Below are positions 50,801-55,180 of a stretch of DNA of 64,000 bases, piece after piece (the first letter of the stretch is position 1; each line of letters opens with the position of its first letter). This DNA is from Echinarachnius parma (lineage: Eukaryota > Echinodermata > Echinoidea > Clypeasteroida > Echinarachniidae), in the NCBI GenBank assembly GCA_037951105.1, contig JBAMJV010011224.1, forward strand, positions 25,490-89,489. The letters are read 5' to 3'. A program made the position numbers and the translations under genes. The notes under the pieces were generated by a model. That model saw only the letters and a program-made list of their open reading frames with translations, was not told the DNA's origin and searched no databases.

Positions 50801-51848
50801 CTCTAAAAACTATTTTTTGTACAAAATTGTGAATGAGATGATTTGTTTAAATAATGATTCAATAAAGAGATCATTAACATTTATTTAAAAACCTCTTTGG
50901 TATATTTTCAAAAAAGTGTAGCCATTATATTGATTTCTGGATATGTTTATTGATATTTCAGCTCTTTCTGAACTGATTTTGATCAAATAAAGTTTGTTTT
51001 ATCTTTAAAATTACATGCTCTTCCAAATAGTACACATACATGTATTCATTATTTCTTGAAGCACCCTCTATACCAAAACTGAAGTATCCCTTTAATAGCA
51101 ATAAATGTCATATTTTTTCCTTTTACAGCTTGGAGAACATAGGAAACTTGTTCCTGTCTCAGCAACATCAGCACCAGGAACAGGTCTCCCACATACAGGA
51201 CACGCTGGTGGCAAACTTAAAAGCTTTATTACAGGTAAATTGAAAAAGCCCTTTCTCCACAGAACAATTCAAGTTAATTTCATTCTTCATAAAAACAAAG
51301 ATACAATGTACAATATGTCGGTAATATGCATAATCAGATATTAAAGCCATACAAGAAAAACAGACATGATGACAAAATGCAATCTAATAGTACAATTTTA
51401 TGAGGATGTTGGGTCAACAGAATGTGCTTGAAGCCATATATTAAAATGTTTATCCCTGGGGTAATGTTCATGTTCATGATGTTTTGATTAAAGTTCAAAT
51501 GATAAGTGCTTGAAACATCGCCATCTAGAACATAATAGTTCAAATGATAAGTGCTTGAAACATCGGCATCTAGAACATAATCAAAGACACCCTTGTTTCT
51601 AACTTGATTCCAGATTAGTTTGGGATCAGTTATTTCATGATGCAAACGTGTAATGTCTTCTTCTTCTTCTCTTGTATTATCTTCTCACACAGGTGCAATC
51701 TTCTCTAAAACATCTAAACAAGAAGTCGTCGTCATCATCATCATCACCGTCGTCGTCGTCGATGGGAAGCCTTCCGACAAGTCCCATCGACGGCCGAGCC
51801 TTGTCCGCAACGACGCCAGAGGGAACGGACATGAAGGAGGAATTATAA
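5714..51848 (+). CDS. GRAMD2A/GRAMD2B-like GRAM-domain membrane protein, 13 coding exons, 433 aa
   Basis: Thirteen exons (5714-5820, 6148-6208, 10688-10763, 19387-19490, 20929-21024, 41332-41415, 42261-42329, 43949-44030, 46792-46932, 49417-49516, 50080-50199, 51129-51234, 51693-51848) join without a frame break into 1302 nt ending in TAA. All introns are GT-AG. Residues 1-60 are basic. Residues about 64-165 form a GRAM domain, with [40 protein letters not shown] and [12 protein letters not shown] as family landmarks. Residues 177-290 are an acidic then His/Ser-rich linker. Residues about 299-320 ([20 protein letters not shown]) are a membrane helix, followed by RIWHLQ and a Gln-rich stretch that could form a short coiled coil. 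The tail holds a Ser run. Known GRAMD2 proteins are anchored in the ER by the C-terminal helix and mark ER-plasma membrane contacts through lipid binding by the GRAM domain. The same role here is inference. GRAMD1/Aster is unlikely because no VASt domain is encoded. The start is the least certain part. Confidence 0.9.
6148..6208 (+). CDS. Exon 2 (residues 36-56)
   Basis: The acceptor TCTACAG and donor GTATGT bound 61 nt that encode [20 protein letters not shown]. The exon starts with one base completing the Arg codon and ends in phase 0. The Ser/Lys-rich content suits the linker before a GRAM domain. Confidence 0.85.
6885..7378. mobile_element. TTAA-flanked MITE inserted in repeat R1
   Basis: Inverted ends AGGGAAATGCCAGTAGTGG enclose 494 bp and are flanked by TTAA at 6881-6884 and 7379-7382. 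The surrounding R1 repeat is interrupted exactly here; the uninterrupted copy near 27740 has a single TTAA. TTAA duplication is typical of piggyBac- and Kolobok-type transposases. No transposase is encoded inside. Confidence 0.9.
9077..9375. mobile_element. MITE with GCCCAGTCCCATACTGACG ends
   Basis: The left arm runs 'GCCCAGTCCCATACTGACGA' then 'TTTTCACGGCGA'. The right arm at about 9322-9375 is its inverted copy ending CTGGGC. The total is about 299 bp with CG-rich arms and no coding capacity. The flanking duplication is unclear. Confidence 0.85.
9984..10180. mobile_element. TA-flanked MITE with CCGTRAACCGGGGTGA ends
   Basis: The arms 'CCGTAAACCGGGGTGACTTA' and its near-inverse 'TTCACCCCGGTTCACGG' bound 197 bp, with TA on both sides. 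The interior is also partly palindromic (TTGAACAAATTTCT against AGAAATTTGTTCAGG). Confidence 0.87.
10688..10763 (+). CDS. Exon 3, start of GRAM domain (residues 57-81)
   Basis: The exon lies between acceptor TTATAG and donor GTAAGT. It encodes [20 protein letters not shown], matching the conserved start of GRAM domains in this family (FHKLF then VP). It ends in phase 1. A decayed copy of exon and intron follows about 205 bp downstream. Confidence 0.92.
10901..10958 (+). pseudogene. Decayed tandem duplicate of exon 3
   Basis: About 205 bp after exon 3 the exon and its downstream intron recur: 'GACATGATAG', 'GTGCGTTCCTGAT' and 'CAGAGTCTG' are shared, as are the intron phrases 'CTCTTCACCTTT' and 'TTTGATATAGTTATACAATTA'. 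The copy lost about 30 nt and reads into TGA in the exon frame. It retains a donor-like GTTAGT. It is not expected to be coding. Confidence 0.85.
11095..11290. repeat. Partial copies of dispersed repeats R2 and R3
   Basis: R2 (11095-11180; 'GATGCCATCTTG...GGCTCAGTGTTATGCAGTGCAC') recurs at 38455-38640, 39595-39673 plus 40112-40215, and 45728-45868. R3 (11190-11290; 'AAGACTGTAGTCCGAGGACTAA') recurs at 40215-40310. Their class is unknown. Confidence 0.65.
11593..11926. mobile_element. MITE of the CAGGGGGTGTTTCACAAAG family, copy 2
   Basis: Ends 'CTGGGGGTTTTTCACAAAGA' and 'TGTGAAACACCCCCTG' enclose 334 bp. The interior carries the family phrase 'ACCTAACTATTATGGAAAGC'. Confidence 0.85.
11930..14197. 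other. Intron 3, AT-rich, no gene seen
   Basis: A diverged short tandem repeat ('AAAATGACAGATCAT...ATAACCCAAATCTATAAATCAT') occupies about 12175-12560. The rest is AT-rich intron without recognised features. Confidence 0.6.
14202..14919. mobile_element. TTAA-flanked element carrying a SINE
   Basis: Ends AGGGAACCAACACC and the inverse 'GCGCGTTGGTCCCCT' are flanked by TTAA at 14198-14201 and 14920-14923. It belongs to the same family as 39678-40107 (shared 'GAATTACACAACCCTTTGC', seen there in inverse). About 350 bp of its length is the inserted SINE. Confidence 0.82.
14389..14735 (-). mobile_element. tRNA-derived SINE
   Basis: Read on the - strand the element starts with a tRNA-like head: A box 'TGGCAAGATTGGTAGAGC' (14715-14732) and B box 'GAGTTCGAACC' (near 14679-14689). 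A body follows, with 'AATGCTCCCCAGGGAGTGG'. The tail is 'AAGCGCTTAGAGATGAATAT...GGCGCTATATAAA' and ends in ATT repeats. A tRNA-derived RNA polymerase III promoter plus a LINE-like tail is the standard SINE layout. Confidence 0.88.
15677..15920 (+). repeat. Three tandem copies of the short TTAACCC family A repeat
   Basis: Three units of about 75-95 bp each contain 'AACCCATTGCCTA(C/T)', 'GGTGGGTCCTGTATT', 'CTCTATG(G/T)GGATTGTA' and end 'GGGAACAGGTTAA' or similar. Single copies are scattered through the window (for example 37611-37687, 40731-40806, 43837-43905 inverted, 49085-49201). Confidence 0.85.
16265..18640. mobile_element. Foldback element with about 570-bp inverted arms
   Basis: The left arm 16265-16829 and right arm 18065-18640 are near-identical inverted copies. 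Both carry AAGGGGAGGGCCAA, the segment with 'CAGATCTCCACAACAAGTTT', 'CAGAGGTCTACCTCAA' and 'CACCTCCAAATCCAAGATGG', and reach right up to the element between them. It sits in a short tandem repeat whose units lie on both sides (16140-16248 and 18645-18740; 'TTTCAGAA(A)GTTTAAAA(T/A)TACTTG'). Confidence 0.9.
16830..18064. mobile_element. TA-flanked element at the centre of the foldback, 1235 bp
   Basis: Ends CAGGGTGTCTCAAAA and the inverse 'TTGGGGCACCCTG' are flanked by TA (16828-16829, 18065-18066). It lies exactly at the dyad of the foldback. Its longest frames are under 95 codons and match nothing I recognise, so it is probably non-autonomous. CAGGGTGTC-type ends with TA duplication suggest a Tc1/mariner relative. 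Confidence 0.8.
19000..19210. repeat. Imperfect inverted repeat, possible MITE
   Basis: 'TCAATCCAACTGGTTTTCAG' is answered in inverse by 'CTGAAGACCAGTCGGATTGG' about 150 bp later. CG-rich arms in AT-rich intron suggest a foreign element. The exact ends are unclear. Confidence 0.55.
19387..19490 (+). CDS. Exon 4, GRAM core (residues 82-116)
   Basis: The acceptor is TTTCAG and the donor GTAAGT. The 104 nt encode [20 protein letters not shown] followed by [14 protein letters not shown], the most conserved part of GRAMD-type GRAM domains. The intron before it spans 8.6 kb and holds the SINE and the foldback. Confidence 0.95.
19570..19645 (+). repeat. Short TTAACCC family B element
   Basis: It runs from 'TTAACCCATTCAGGAC' to 'GTCCTGAACGGGTTAA' (inverted ends) through 'CCCGAAAATACTCGGGC'. 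It lies in intron 4, about 80 bp after exon 4. Other copies: 50253-50342, 54354-54446 and partial ones at about 19215 and 55588. Confidence 0.8.
19680..20178 (+). repeat. 40-bp minisatellite in intron 4, 12 units
   Basis: Units begin CTCCTTGACCTTGTCCTC. Type A continues ATCAGCATTGTCCTCCCCCTT and type B has TCCAGCATTGTCC then a 10-11 C run and GTT. The order is A A A A B A B A B A A A. The reading frames of both strands are repeat artefacts. C-rich pyrimidine DNA continues to about 20440. Confidence 0.95.
20929..21024 (+). CDS. Exon 5, GRAM core (residues 117-148)
   Basis: The acceptor AACCAG and donor GTCAGT bound 32 whole codons, including [20 protein letters not shown]. The pattern 'K..TA..VPNA' is diagnostic for GRAMD proteins. 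The following intron is the largest in the gene (20.3 kb). Confidence 0.94.
21275..21520. mobile_element. MITE-like inverted repeat
   Basis: 'AGTGACCACTGAAGGGAAGC' to about 21340 is repeated inverted at 21456-21518 ('GCTTCCCTTCATTGGTCACT'). It is related to the 'ACAGTCAAACCTGTCTATAG' repeats at 21400-21560 and 53035-53215. Confidence 0.75.
22150..23935 (+). repeat. Degenerate tandem array, period about 300 bp
   Basis: Anchors recur in order: 'GAGATTGATTTTCAGCG', 'GTGGGAGGTGGA', 'CATTGTGATAA', 'GGGTTCTGGGATCATTAT' and 'TTTTCCAATGAATA'. About five to six diverged units are present. The small frames in it are not conserved between units. Confidence 0.8.
24000..26290. other. Intron 5, AT-rich; SINE-tail remnant near 25190-25280
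   Basis: 'TAAAGCGCTTGAAAGATGAT...ATATATAAACC' followed by ATT repeats resembles a SINE or LINE tail (+ strand). An inverted copy of the TTAACCC family A repeat is near 24825-24890. No gene is seen. Confidence 0.6.
26298..27531. mobile_element. TA-flanked CCCAGGGGGCAAA element, 1.23 kb
   Basis: The ends CCCAGGGGGCAAACCACC and inverse 'TTTTGCCCCCTGAG' are flanked by TA (26296-26297 and 27532-27533). The arms are several hundred bp long, containing 'GATCACAACCTAGGTGGACA' on the left and its inverse at about 27433-27452. A G tract (about 26990-27008) lies near the centre. No transposase frame is seen. Confidence 0.9.
28405..28590 (+). repeat. Short tandem repeat, three units
   Basis: 'GATTCTAC(A/C)TGTAGAGAAAAT' plus 'AATGATTGA'-type spacer recurs three times at about 80-bp steps, directly abutting the next element. 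Confidence 0.65.
29560..30220 (-). pseudogene. Unrecognised coding-like remnant inside the 3.57 kb element
   Basis: On the - strand one frame reads from about 30220 to 29972 without a stop ([20 protein letters not shown]). After a stop it continues as '[20 protein letters not shown]', '[20 protein letters not shown]' and '[20 protein letters not shown]'. The composition looks like protein, with a few stops. I do not recognise the family; it could be a former transposon gene or captured host sequence. Confidence 0.45.
30726..31262. mobile_element. TA-flanked MITE nested in the 3.57 kb element
   Basis: Inverted ends AACTGGGCTCCAAAAGAAAC and 'GTTTCTTTTGGCGCCCAGTT' are flanked by TA (30724-30725 and 31263-31264). 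The interior folds again: 'AATCACAGAAACTGCTC' near 30915 and its inverse near 31057. Confidence 0.9.
32674..32870 (+). repeat. ATT-rich microsatellite
   Basis: About 130 bp of TTATTATTA units with interruptions, followed by a T-rich tract and an inverted copy of the TTAACCC family A repeat (32880-32970). Confidence 0.8.
33660..34290 (+). repeat. Tandem array, period about 185 bp, 3-4 units
   Basis: Units share 'GAGTTG(A/G)CCACCATAAATA', 'GTTCAAAGCTAG', 'TATTTGGC' and 'GGCCACA(G/A)AATTAATTGAG'. Divergence between units is clear but the order is kept. Confidence 0.85.
34767..34917. mobile_element. Short MITE with GGCCCTGTTGCAA ends
   Basis: 'GGGGCCCTGTTGCAATCGAT' and the inverse 'TTTTTGCAACAGGGCC' enclose about 150 bp. 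Such GGCCCTGTTGCA ends are common in short elements of marine invertebrates. Confidence 0.8.
34975..35525 (+). repeat. Tandem array, period about 185 bp, 3 units
   Basis: Units contain 'TTAACCCATTGG(G/C)TAA', 'CTCTGTGGGGATTT', 'TTTGTATCAATTACTTT(C/T)TG' and 'CACTGTTCATCTTTG'. The first part of each unit resembles the TTAACCC family A repeat, so that short element seems built into the larger unit. Confidence 0.85.
36143..36644. mobile_element. TA-flanked MITE, 502 bp
   Basis: Inverted ends CCCCGTGTTCACACACA and 'TGTGTGTGAACAAGGGGG' are flanked by TA (36141-36142 and 36645-36646). The interior repeats 'AGCGATACG(A/T)CGTTTC' in both orientations. No coding capacity is seen. Confidence 0.88.
36863..36912. 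repeat. Perfect 50-bp palindrome
   Basis: Bases 36863-36887 are followed without spacer by their exact reverse complement (36888-36912); the centre is CATAG/CTATG. The left arm belongs to the surrounding tandem unit, and the right side continues inverted for about 20 bp as 'ATGAAACAGAGGAAGAAAA'. Confidence 0.97.
37228..37400. mobile_element. Short element bounded by GGTACCCCGGGGTACC palindromes, copy 1
   Basis: The 16-bp palindrome GGTACCCCGGGGTACC occurs at 37239-37254 and 37381-37396, and with one mismatch at 37257-37272. Between them lie 'GTAGCGCCATCTTG', 'GCTATACCCACAGTACAG' and 'AACAAAATGGCGGATTTT'. An inverted copy of the whole unit is at 53757-53967. Confidence 0.88.
38781..38963. mobile_element. 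Small inverted repeat with GGCGTAG ends and G/C tracts
   Basis: 'TGGCGTAGCG' at the left and 'CACTACGCCACTG' at the right frame several runs of G (38804-38846) and a C run (38935-38950). The G and C tracts could pair. Confidence 0.6.
39678..40107. mobile_element. TTAA-flanked MITE inserted in repeat R2
   Basis: Ends AGGGGACCACCAGGCAAAG and the inverse 'GGGTGGTGGTACCCT' are flanked by TTAA (39674-39677 and 40108-40111). The R2 repeat resumes directly after it ('GTAGTGCACACAAAC'). A truncated copy is at 48886-49068 and a diverged one at 14202-14919. Confidence 0.9.
40826..41060 (+). repeat. 47-bp tandem repeat, five units, SINE-like core
   Basis: Five near-identical units read 'CCCATGTGATAATGCTCCCC' then 'AGGGAGTGGAGATGATGTAT'. 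The core AATGCTCCCCAGGGAGTGGA also occurs in the body of the SINE at 14389-14735 (- strand). Confidence 0.93.
41141..41263 (+). pseudogene. Decayed tandem duplicate of the exon 6 acceptor and part of exon 6
   Basis: 'GCCTAGAT...TTTCCCAATATT', a T/C-rich tract, TTTACAG and 'GACAGTCC...CTTCTCTACAG' repeat at a 123-bp offset the acceptor and middle of exon 6. The 5' third of the exon (the HIFGSLL codons) is missing from this upstream copy. The acceptor itself looks intact and may compete with the real one. Confidence 0.85.
41332..41415 (+). CDS. Exon 6, end of GRAM domain (residues 149-176)
   Basis: A long pyrimidine tract and TTTTTACAG precede 28 codons encoding [20 protein letters not shown] and a short Lys/Glu tail, then GTAAG. 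This corresponds to the last strand and helix of the GRAM fold (family pattern 'F.SLLSR..T..LL'). The same acceptor plus part of the exon is duplicated 123 bp upstream. Confidence 0.94.
41437..41845. mobile_element. CGACACTAGCACTTGCC-family element
   Basis: It starts 'GGGCTCGACACAAACACTTG' and contains 'TTGCCCCGGGCAAGTA'. It ends near 'GTTGGTGTGGAGGCTTG', which matches in inverse the left end of the copy at 54237 ('AAGCCTCCACACTAAC'). It begins 21 bp after the exon 6 donor. Confidence 0.75.
42261..42329 (+). CDS. Exon 7, acidic linker (residues 177-199)
   Basis: Acceptor TTGCAG and donor GTTAGT flank 23 codons encoding [20 protein letters not shown] and SYE. The phase is 0 at both ends. Ser/Asp-rich linkers after the GRAM domain are usual in the family. 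A 309-bp GGAT tract begins 187 bp after the donor. Confidence 0.85.
42516..42824 (+). repeat. (GGAT)n microsatellite, 309 bp, uninterrupted
   Basis: About 77 perfect tetranucleotide units lie in intron 7. Open frames on both strands (MDGW and HPSI repeats) are artefacts. The purity suggests recent expansion and likely length polymorphism. Confidence 0.98.
43493..43782. mobile_element. MITE of the CAGGGGGTGTTTCACAAAG family, copy 3
   Basis: Ends 'CTGGGGGTGTTCCACAAAGA' and 'TTTGTGAAACACCCCCTG' enclose 290 bp. It is the best preserved copy in the window and lies in intron 7, 167 bp before exon 8. Confidence 0.88.
43949..44030 (+). CDS. Exon 8, linker (residues 200-226)
   Basis: The exon encodes [20 protein letters not shown] and RLEMPSS and ends in phase 1 before GTAAG. 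The acceptor TATAGCAG is a tandem NAGNAG site, so splicing could include or skip one Gln without changing frame. Confidence 0.85.
44339..44910. mobile_element. TA-flanked MITE with CCGTAAAACTCCGTGTATAA ends
   Basis: Left 'CCGTAAAACTCCGTGTATAA' plus 'GGCGCACCC' and its exact inverse on the right are flanked by TA. The 572-bp interior holds poly-A and poly-T tracts (about 44393-44430 and 44775-44826). TA duplication fits the Tc1/mariner/pogo group; no transposase is present. Confidence 0.9.
44911..46790. other. Intron 8 remainder, no gene seen
   Basis: It includes a G run facing a C run (45645-45672), a partial R2 repeat (45728-45868) and pyrimidine-rich DNA. An open stretch after TTTCAG 46452 is discussed among the rejected items. 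Confidence 0.6.
46792..46932 (+). CDS. Exon 9, His/Ser-rich linker (residues 227-273)
   Basis: All three forward frames are open here. The phase from exon 8 (one G) and into exon 10 (one A) selects the frame reading [20 protein letters not shown] and ending [10 protein letters not shown]. Acceptor TTCACAG and donor GTGAGT are both good. The frame is inferred from phase, not from recognised homology. Confidence 0.78.
47470..48175 (+). repeat. A-B-A-B higher-order tandem repeat in intron 9
   Basis: Units of about 175 bp alternate. A (47475-47655 and 47825-48005) has 'AAGTCAGCCATAAGATCAAC' and 'GAGATGATC(A/G)TGAGCT'. B (47655-47825 and 48005-48175) has 'CAACCGAACAACACTTTATT' and 'GAGTTATCAAGAGCTGGGGG'. 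Both end in 'TATACCCAAATCA' or close. Confidence 0.88.
48553..48770 (+). mobile_element. TTAAAGGG(G/A)TAGTTCAG element (family R4), partial
   Basis: It starts at a TTAA-like 'TTTAAAGGGGTAGTTCAGCT' and runs through 'GGTATAGAGGGCG' to 'CACCCTCTTGTGTTTTAACA'. Inverse or related copies are at about 50770-51094, 57685-57967, 60610-60780 and 63615-64000. Confidence 0.65.
48886..49068 (+). mobile_element. Truncated TTAAAGGGGACCACC element
   Basis: It matches the left half of 39678-40107 almost base for base from 'AGGGGACCACCAGGCAAAG' to 'GGTTCCATACGGGCCAA', then breaks off. A TTAA precedes it. Confidence 0.85.
49417..49516 (+). CDS. Exon 10, start of membrane helix (residues 274-306)
   Basis: The acceptor is TTTCAG and the donor GTAAGT. 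In the phase set by exon 9 it encodes [20 protein letters not shown] then [13 protein letters not shown], the first half of the C-terminal membrane anchor. The other open frame ([11 protein letters not shown]...) gives no membrane segment and does not fit the phase. Confidence 0.85.
50080..50199 (+). CDS. Exon 11, end of membrane helix (residues 307-346)
   Basis: The exon completes the hydrophobic segment with [20 protein letters not shown], then a polar Thr/Ser/Gln stretch. Acceptor TTTCAG and donor GTGAGT flank it. A single helix followed by 'R.W.L' resembles the membrane anchors of vertebrate GRAMD2 proteins. Confidence 0.88.
50770..51094 (-). mobile_element. Family R4 element in intron 11
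   Basis: On the - strand it begins 'TTAAAGGGATACTTCAGTTT' (51094 inward) with 'GGTATAGAGGGTGC', and ends near 'GAGGGCGCTCT' and 'TTTTAACAGC' (about 50770). It contains the family phrase 'CTTTATTTGATCAAAATC'. It stops 35 bp before exon 12. Confidence 0.65.
51129..51234 (+). CDS. Exon 12, Gln-rich segment (residues 347-382)
   Basis: Acceptor TTTACAG and donor GTAAAT bound a reading that includes [20 protein letters not shown] and [15 protein letters not shown]. The spacing of Leu and Ile would allow a short amphipathic or coiled-coil helix. A TTAA-type element ends 35 bp upstream of the acceptor. Confidence 0.87.
51693..51848 (+). CDS. Exon 13, C-terminus and stop (residues 383-433)
   Basis: The acceptor is TCACACAG. 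The exon opens [11 protein letters not shown], continues through a Ser-rich run (TCG/TCA codons, a likely slippage tract) and [11 protein letters not shown], and ends DMKEEL before TAA at 51846-51848. Confidence 0.87.
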   Translation: MQSSLKHLNKKSSSSSSSPSSSSMGSLPTSPIDGRALSATTPEGTDMKEEL

Positions 51849-52680
51849 CCCAGGCCTTAGGCTATCGTCATAGCCCAAACGTCCCTGTCCCCCAAACTGA
51901 CCTTTCCTCTCAATTCTCCGTCGTGAAATGCCCCAGTTTTGTAAAATGGAGGAGTTAACGGATTGCCTACTGGAACCTGGTGCAGCATGTACATGTATGA
52001 AGTCTATGGAGATTTCAGTATCTGGTTGGCATCGGGTTAAATGCTCTGAGCGTATCGGTGAATTATGGTATTGGCGCTGGGCGAGGCCTATATCCCTGCA
52101 GCTTGCTATGTGTGTCCATGGAACTGGATCGGCACACGTGTGCATGGGCACGATCAGTATGCCTAGAGAAGAATTAGGAAGCATCTTCTAACATGCATAA
52201 CGCAAGTCCAATCGCGGCTTTAATATCGCTTCATCGTAAGGCAATATTCCTAATGAGGAATAAGAATGCACATGTACATGTAACAATGCATGACATGAAA
52301 CCATTTGCCCGTCCTGATATTGTTACATCATAGTGCTATATTCAAAGTGAAGAATAAGGATGCACATGTAACAATACATGACACAAGACCAATTCGCTGC
52401 TCTAATATTGCTACGTCATAGCGCAATACTGGCTAGAACAGTATTTTCCATTTTTCCACAAACAGAAATGTTTTTAGTTTGTGTATGTTTGTACGATTTT
52501 GTATCAATCATGTTTCCAAACTTACAGTATCGTGTGCTATTTCCCACCGCACTTGTTAGTTCATGTTTGAATGTTGATGGTGATAGTAATTGTCTTAACC
52601 CGTATGATGCTGGGAATTCTGCGGCCTGAATTCTTTACAGTGGGTTATCTTAATAAATAATGTTTTTTCATAACATACAT
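51849..52680 (+). promoter_or_regulatory. Probable 3' UTR with AATAAA polyadenylation signal
   Basis: No further open exon follows the stop. The first AATAAA is at 52652-52657, followed by a T-rich stretch. The interval contains a copy of the short TTAACCC repeat (about 51954-52041). Whether transcription ends here or at one of the AATAAA motifs further downstream cannot be told from sequence. Confidence 0.4.
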
Positions 52681-53034
52681 GTACATGTAATTTGCTGTCA
52701 TTTGTATACCTATGGACAAAATCTGTTACACCAACCATGTGCTAAATATCAACCACGAACTATAACAACCTAGGGTTATAATAACCCTCTGGTTAGAATC
52801 TGGCCTTATGGCCGGGTCTATAAATATTGTGTGAAATGTTACCCATGAACTAAACAAATCTAGGGTTAATAAACAATCTGAATAGAATCTAGGCTTTCAT
52901 AGGTCTATCAAGATTGTGTGCAGAGCACATTCCCACACACATCACTGCATTGATTGTATGATGAGAGAAGGCCATATCGCTGATGATTTTGTCCCTTGAG
53001 GACAAAGGAAGCCATATATATATAATCATTATGA

Positions 53035-53215
53035 TTATGACAGTCAAACCTGTCTTTAATAGGGGCCACCTGTCTATAGCAGCCAACCTGCCTATAGAAC
53101 GCACCAAAAGTGATCCTGTACAGAGAAAAGCAATGTTATGGAACCTGTTTGTACGGGTCACCTGTCTACAGTGACCACTTGCAGGTTTGACCGTTTATAG
53201 TTTAACTTGATAAAG
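53035..53215 (+). repeat. CAGTCAAACCTGTCT-type repeat
   Basis: 'GACAGTCAAACCTGTCTTTA', 'GCCACCTGTCTATAGCAG' and a closing inverse 'GCAGGTTTGACCG' define about 180 bp. Similar phrases occur at 21400-21560 and 23965-24030. Confidence 0.65.
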
Positions 53216-53756
53216 TCAGCATAAATTGTATCAATCTGTGTTCGTCTATGATAGTTTGAATTGTTTATCCATTGCAAGCATTTTTCATTGCATTCTTCTA
53301 GTAGAGATTGGACAAGAGATATTTTGCCGCGATCCCAGCTCATGACTATTCATTTTTTGTTAAGACAGGCTGGGGTTGTAGAGAATATGACTGTGGTTAT
53401 AATAGTCAAAGTCCTTTTGGCACATTACATGTGGTGACGTCTCTTTTTTTCACAGTTGCCCAGTCAGGCAAAAAAACCCCCAAGATTTGTCAAAGTTCTA
53501 GTGGCCTGAAACCTGAATCTGGTGGCCCCATAACAAGAAAAACATCAACAATTTGGTTATATTGGTTGCCCATTCGGGATAGTGGAATTTAAAAGCATCA
53601 ACGAAATGTGGTGGTGCAAAGTCACAAGCCACTCTTCTGCTACATTGTACGTACAGAAGGGGCTTTATGTCCTCGGGTAATTCTGTGCATTTATAATTAC
53701 GTACATGTACCTTTGCCTTTTCCATTCTGGAAATGGTAGAAAAGGATGAATGTTGA

Positions 53757-53967
53757 AACGGTACCCCGGGGTACCAGACAAAAATCCGCCATTTTGTTTA
53801 ATTATTTATTTAATTTTTAGGGCTGTACTGTGGGTATAGCGTGCATACATTCGCGCGCTGCACTGCATGCACAACGCAATAGCTGCGGTACGGTTGGACG
53901 CAAGATGGCGCTACACAACACGGTACCCCGGGGTACAACGGTACCCCGGGGTACCGCGTGTGTCATC
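53757..53967. mobile_element. Short element bounded by GGTACCCCGGGGTACC palindromes, copy 2
   Basis: Palindromes lie at 53760-53775 and 53940-53955, and with one mismatch at 53922-53937. The orientation is opposite to copy 1. The flanks 'ACACACGCGG' and 'GGTACCGTTT' are shared, but copy 2 has about 40 extra CG-rich bases in the middle. Confidence 0.88.
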
Positions 53968-54236
53968 GTATATCAATTTTACTTAACAACTGTACATTCC
54001 TGCCCTTGTAAAGGTTAACATGCAAATTCCACATCGTATTACCAACAAGTTATTTGCGCTTTGACAATAGCAACAAATGTATATTCTTGCAATAGTATTC
54101 ACTGGCAGTATTAGCTTAAGAATGTTGTCTATTATGTATCAATAATGCACGTGTACGTCCCATCGTCCCGTTGTTATTCACCAAAATATATTCCATATAC
54201 TCCAAACCTCATTCCTAGCTTCATTCGAGAGTCCGG

Positions 54237-54572
54237 ACTCGAGATTTTATCAAGCCTCCACACTAACTTTCTCTCTACTGGCCCGTTTGGGCAAGTGAAA
54301 TCATACATTAACTCAACATTTTACCTGCCCGAACAGAAAATTTACTTACCCTCTTAACCCGTTGAGGACGAATTGATTTTGGTATAACACGCATTCTCCA
54401 TAGACTCAAGCCCGAAATATTTCGGGACCAGTCCTCAACGGGTTAATACTTCTTGATGAGATTTACACGTGAGGAATAACATTTTTCTCTTGTATTTGAC
54501 CATTTATTTAGTTGCCCGACATCAATTCTTACTTGCCCCGGGCAATCAGGCAAGTGCTAGTGTCGAGCCCTG
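54237..54572. mobile_element. CGACACTAGCACTTGCC-family element with nested family B repeat
   Basis: It runs from 'ACTCGAGATTTTATCAAGCC' to 'GGCAAGTGCTAGTGTCGAGC'. Inside it, 54354-54446 is a complete TTAACCCGTTGAGGAC family B element, bounded by TTAA on each side. Confidence 0.78.
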
Positions 54573-55180
54573 GATATATTCCATATATCAGTCAAATAAT
54601 CCGTAATGCACCACATAACACATATAGTCAGCAAGTACATTTACTTGTATATATTGTTAAGCCATATGATCATGGCCTCACAAAGTCCCTGTGATGTTGT
54701 TTGTTTTCATCTTTTTAGTGTAATAACAACAAAAATTAACAAGAATTAAACCAAAACATTGCTTTGAGATAGTTGTTGTGCATTCTATGAAGCATTATTA
54801 TAGGGAATGAACAATTTTTTGATTAACTAATGATAAAGAAGTTAATATTTAATTCACAATTATTTGGGGACCAAAGTAGAGTGATTCGAGTTCGAACAAT
54901 AGGATCAGTTTGTAGTCTTTCAAGCCCAAAGATATTTGTTTCCATTTGATATGCTGTATGAAATTTAGTTACAATTATATCATTCCAAATACAGTAGAGA
55001 GAAGCAGACATACTTATAATTCATGATTATTGTATTGATAGAAATTATTCTATGGATTTTTTTCTTCTAATTTCTTAGTATTGAATTGTATTTATTAGAA
55101 ACACAGGTTACCTACCTGTACTTATATAGTTTGTCTACAGGCCATCAGGCAAAATGGGAATGTTTGTCTAATAGTAAACT

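Noticed and set aside
53830-54018. 62-codon frame containing [11 protein letters not shown], also present at 37038-37289 on the - strand
   Set aside because: The shared peptide is the translation of the GGTACCCCGGGGTACC palindromes of the two short elements, not a conserved protein.
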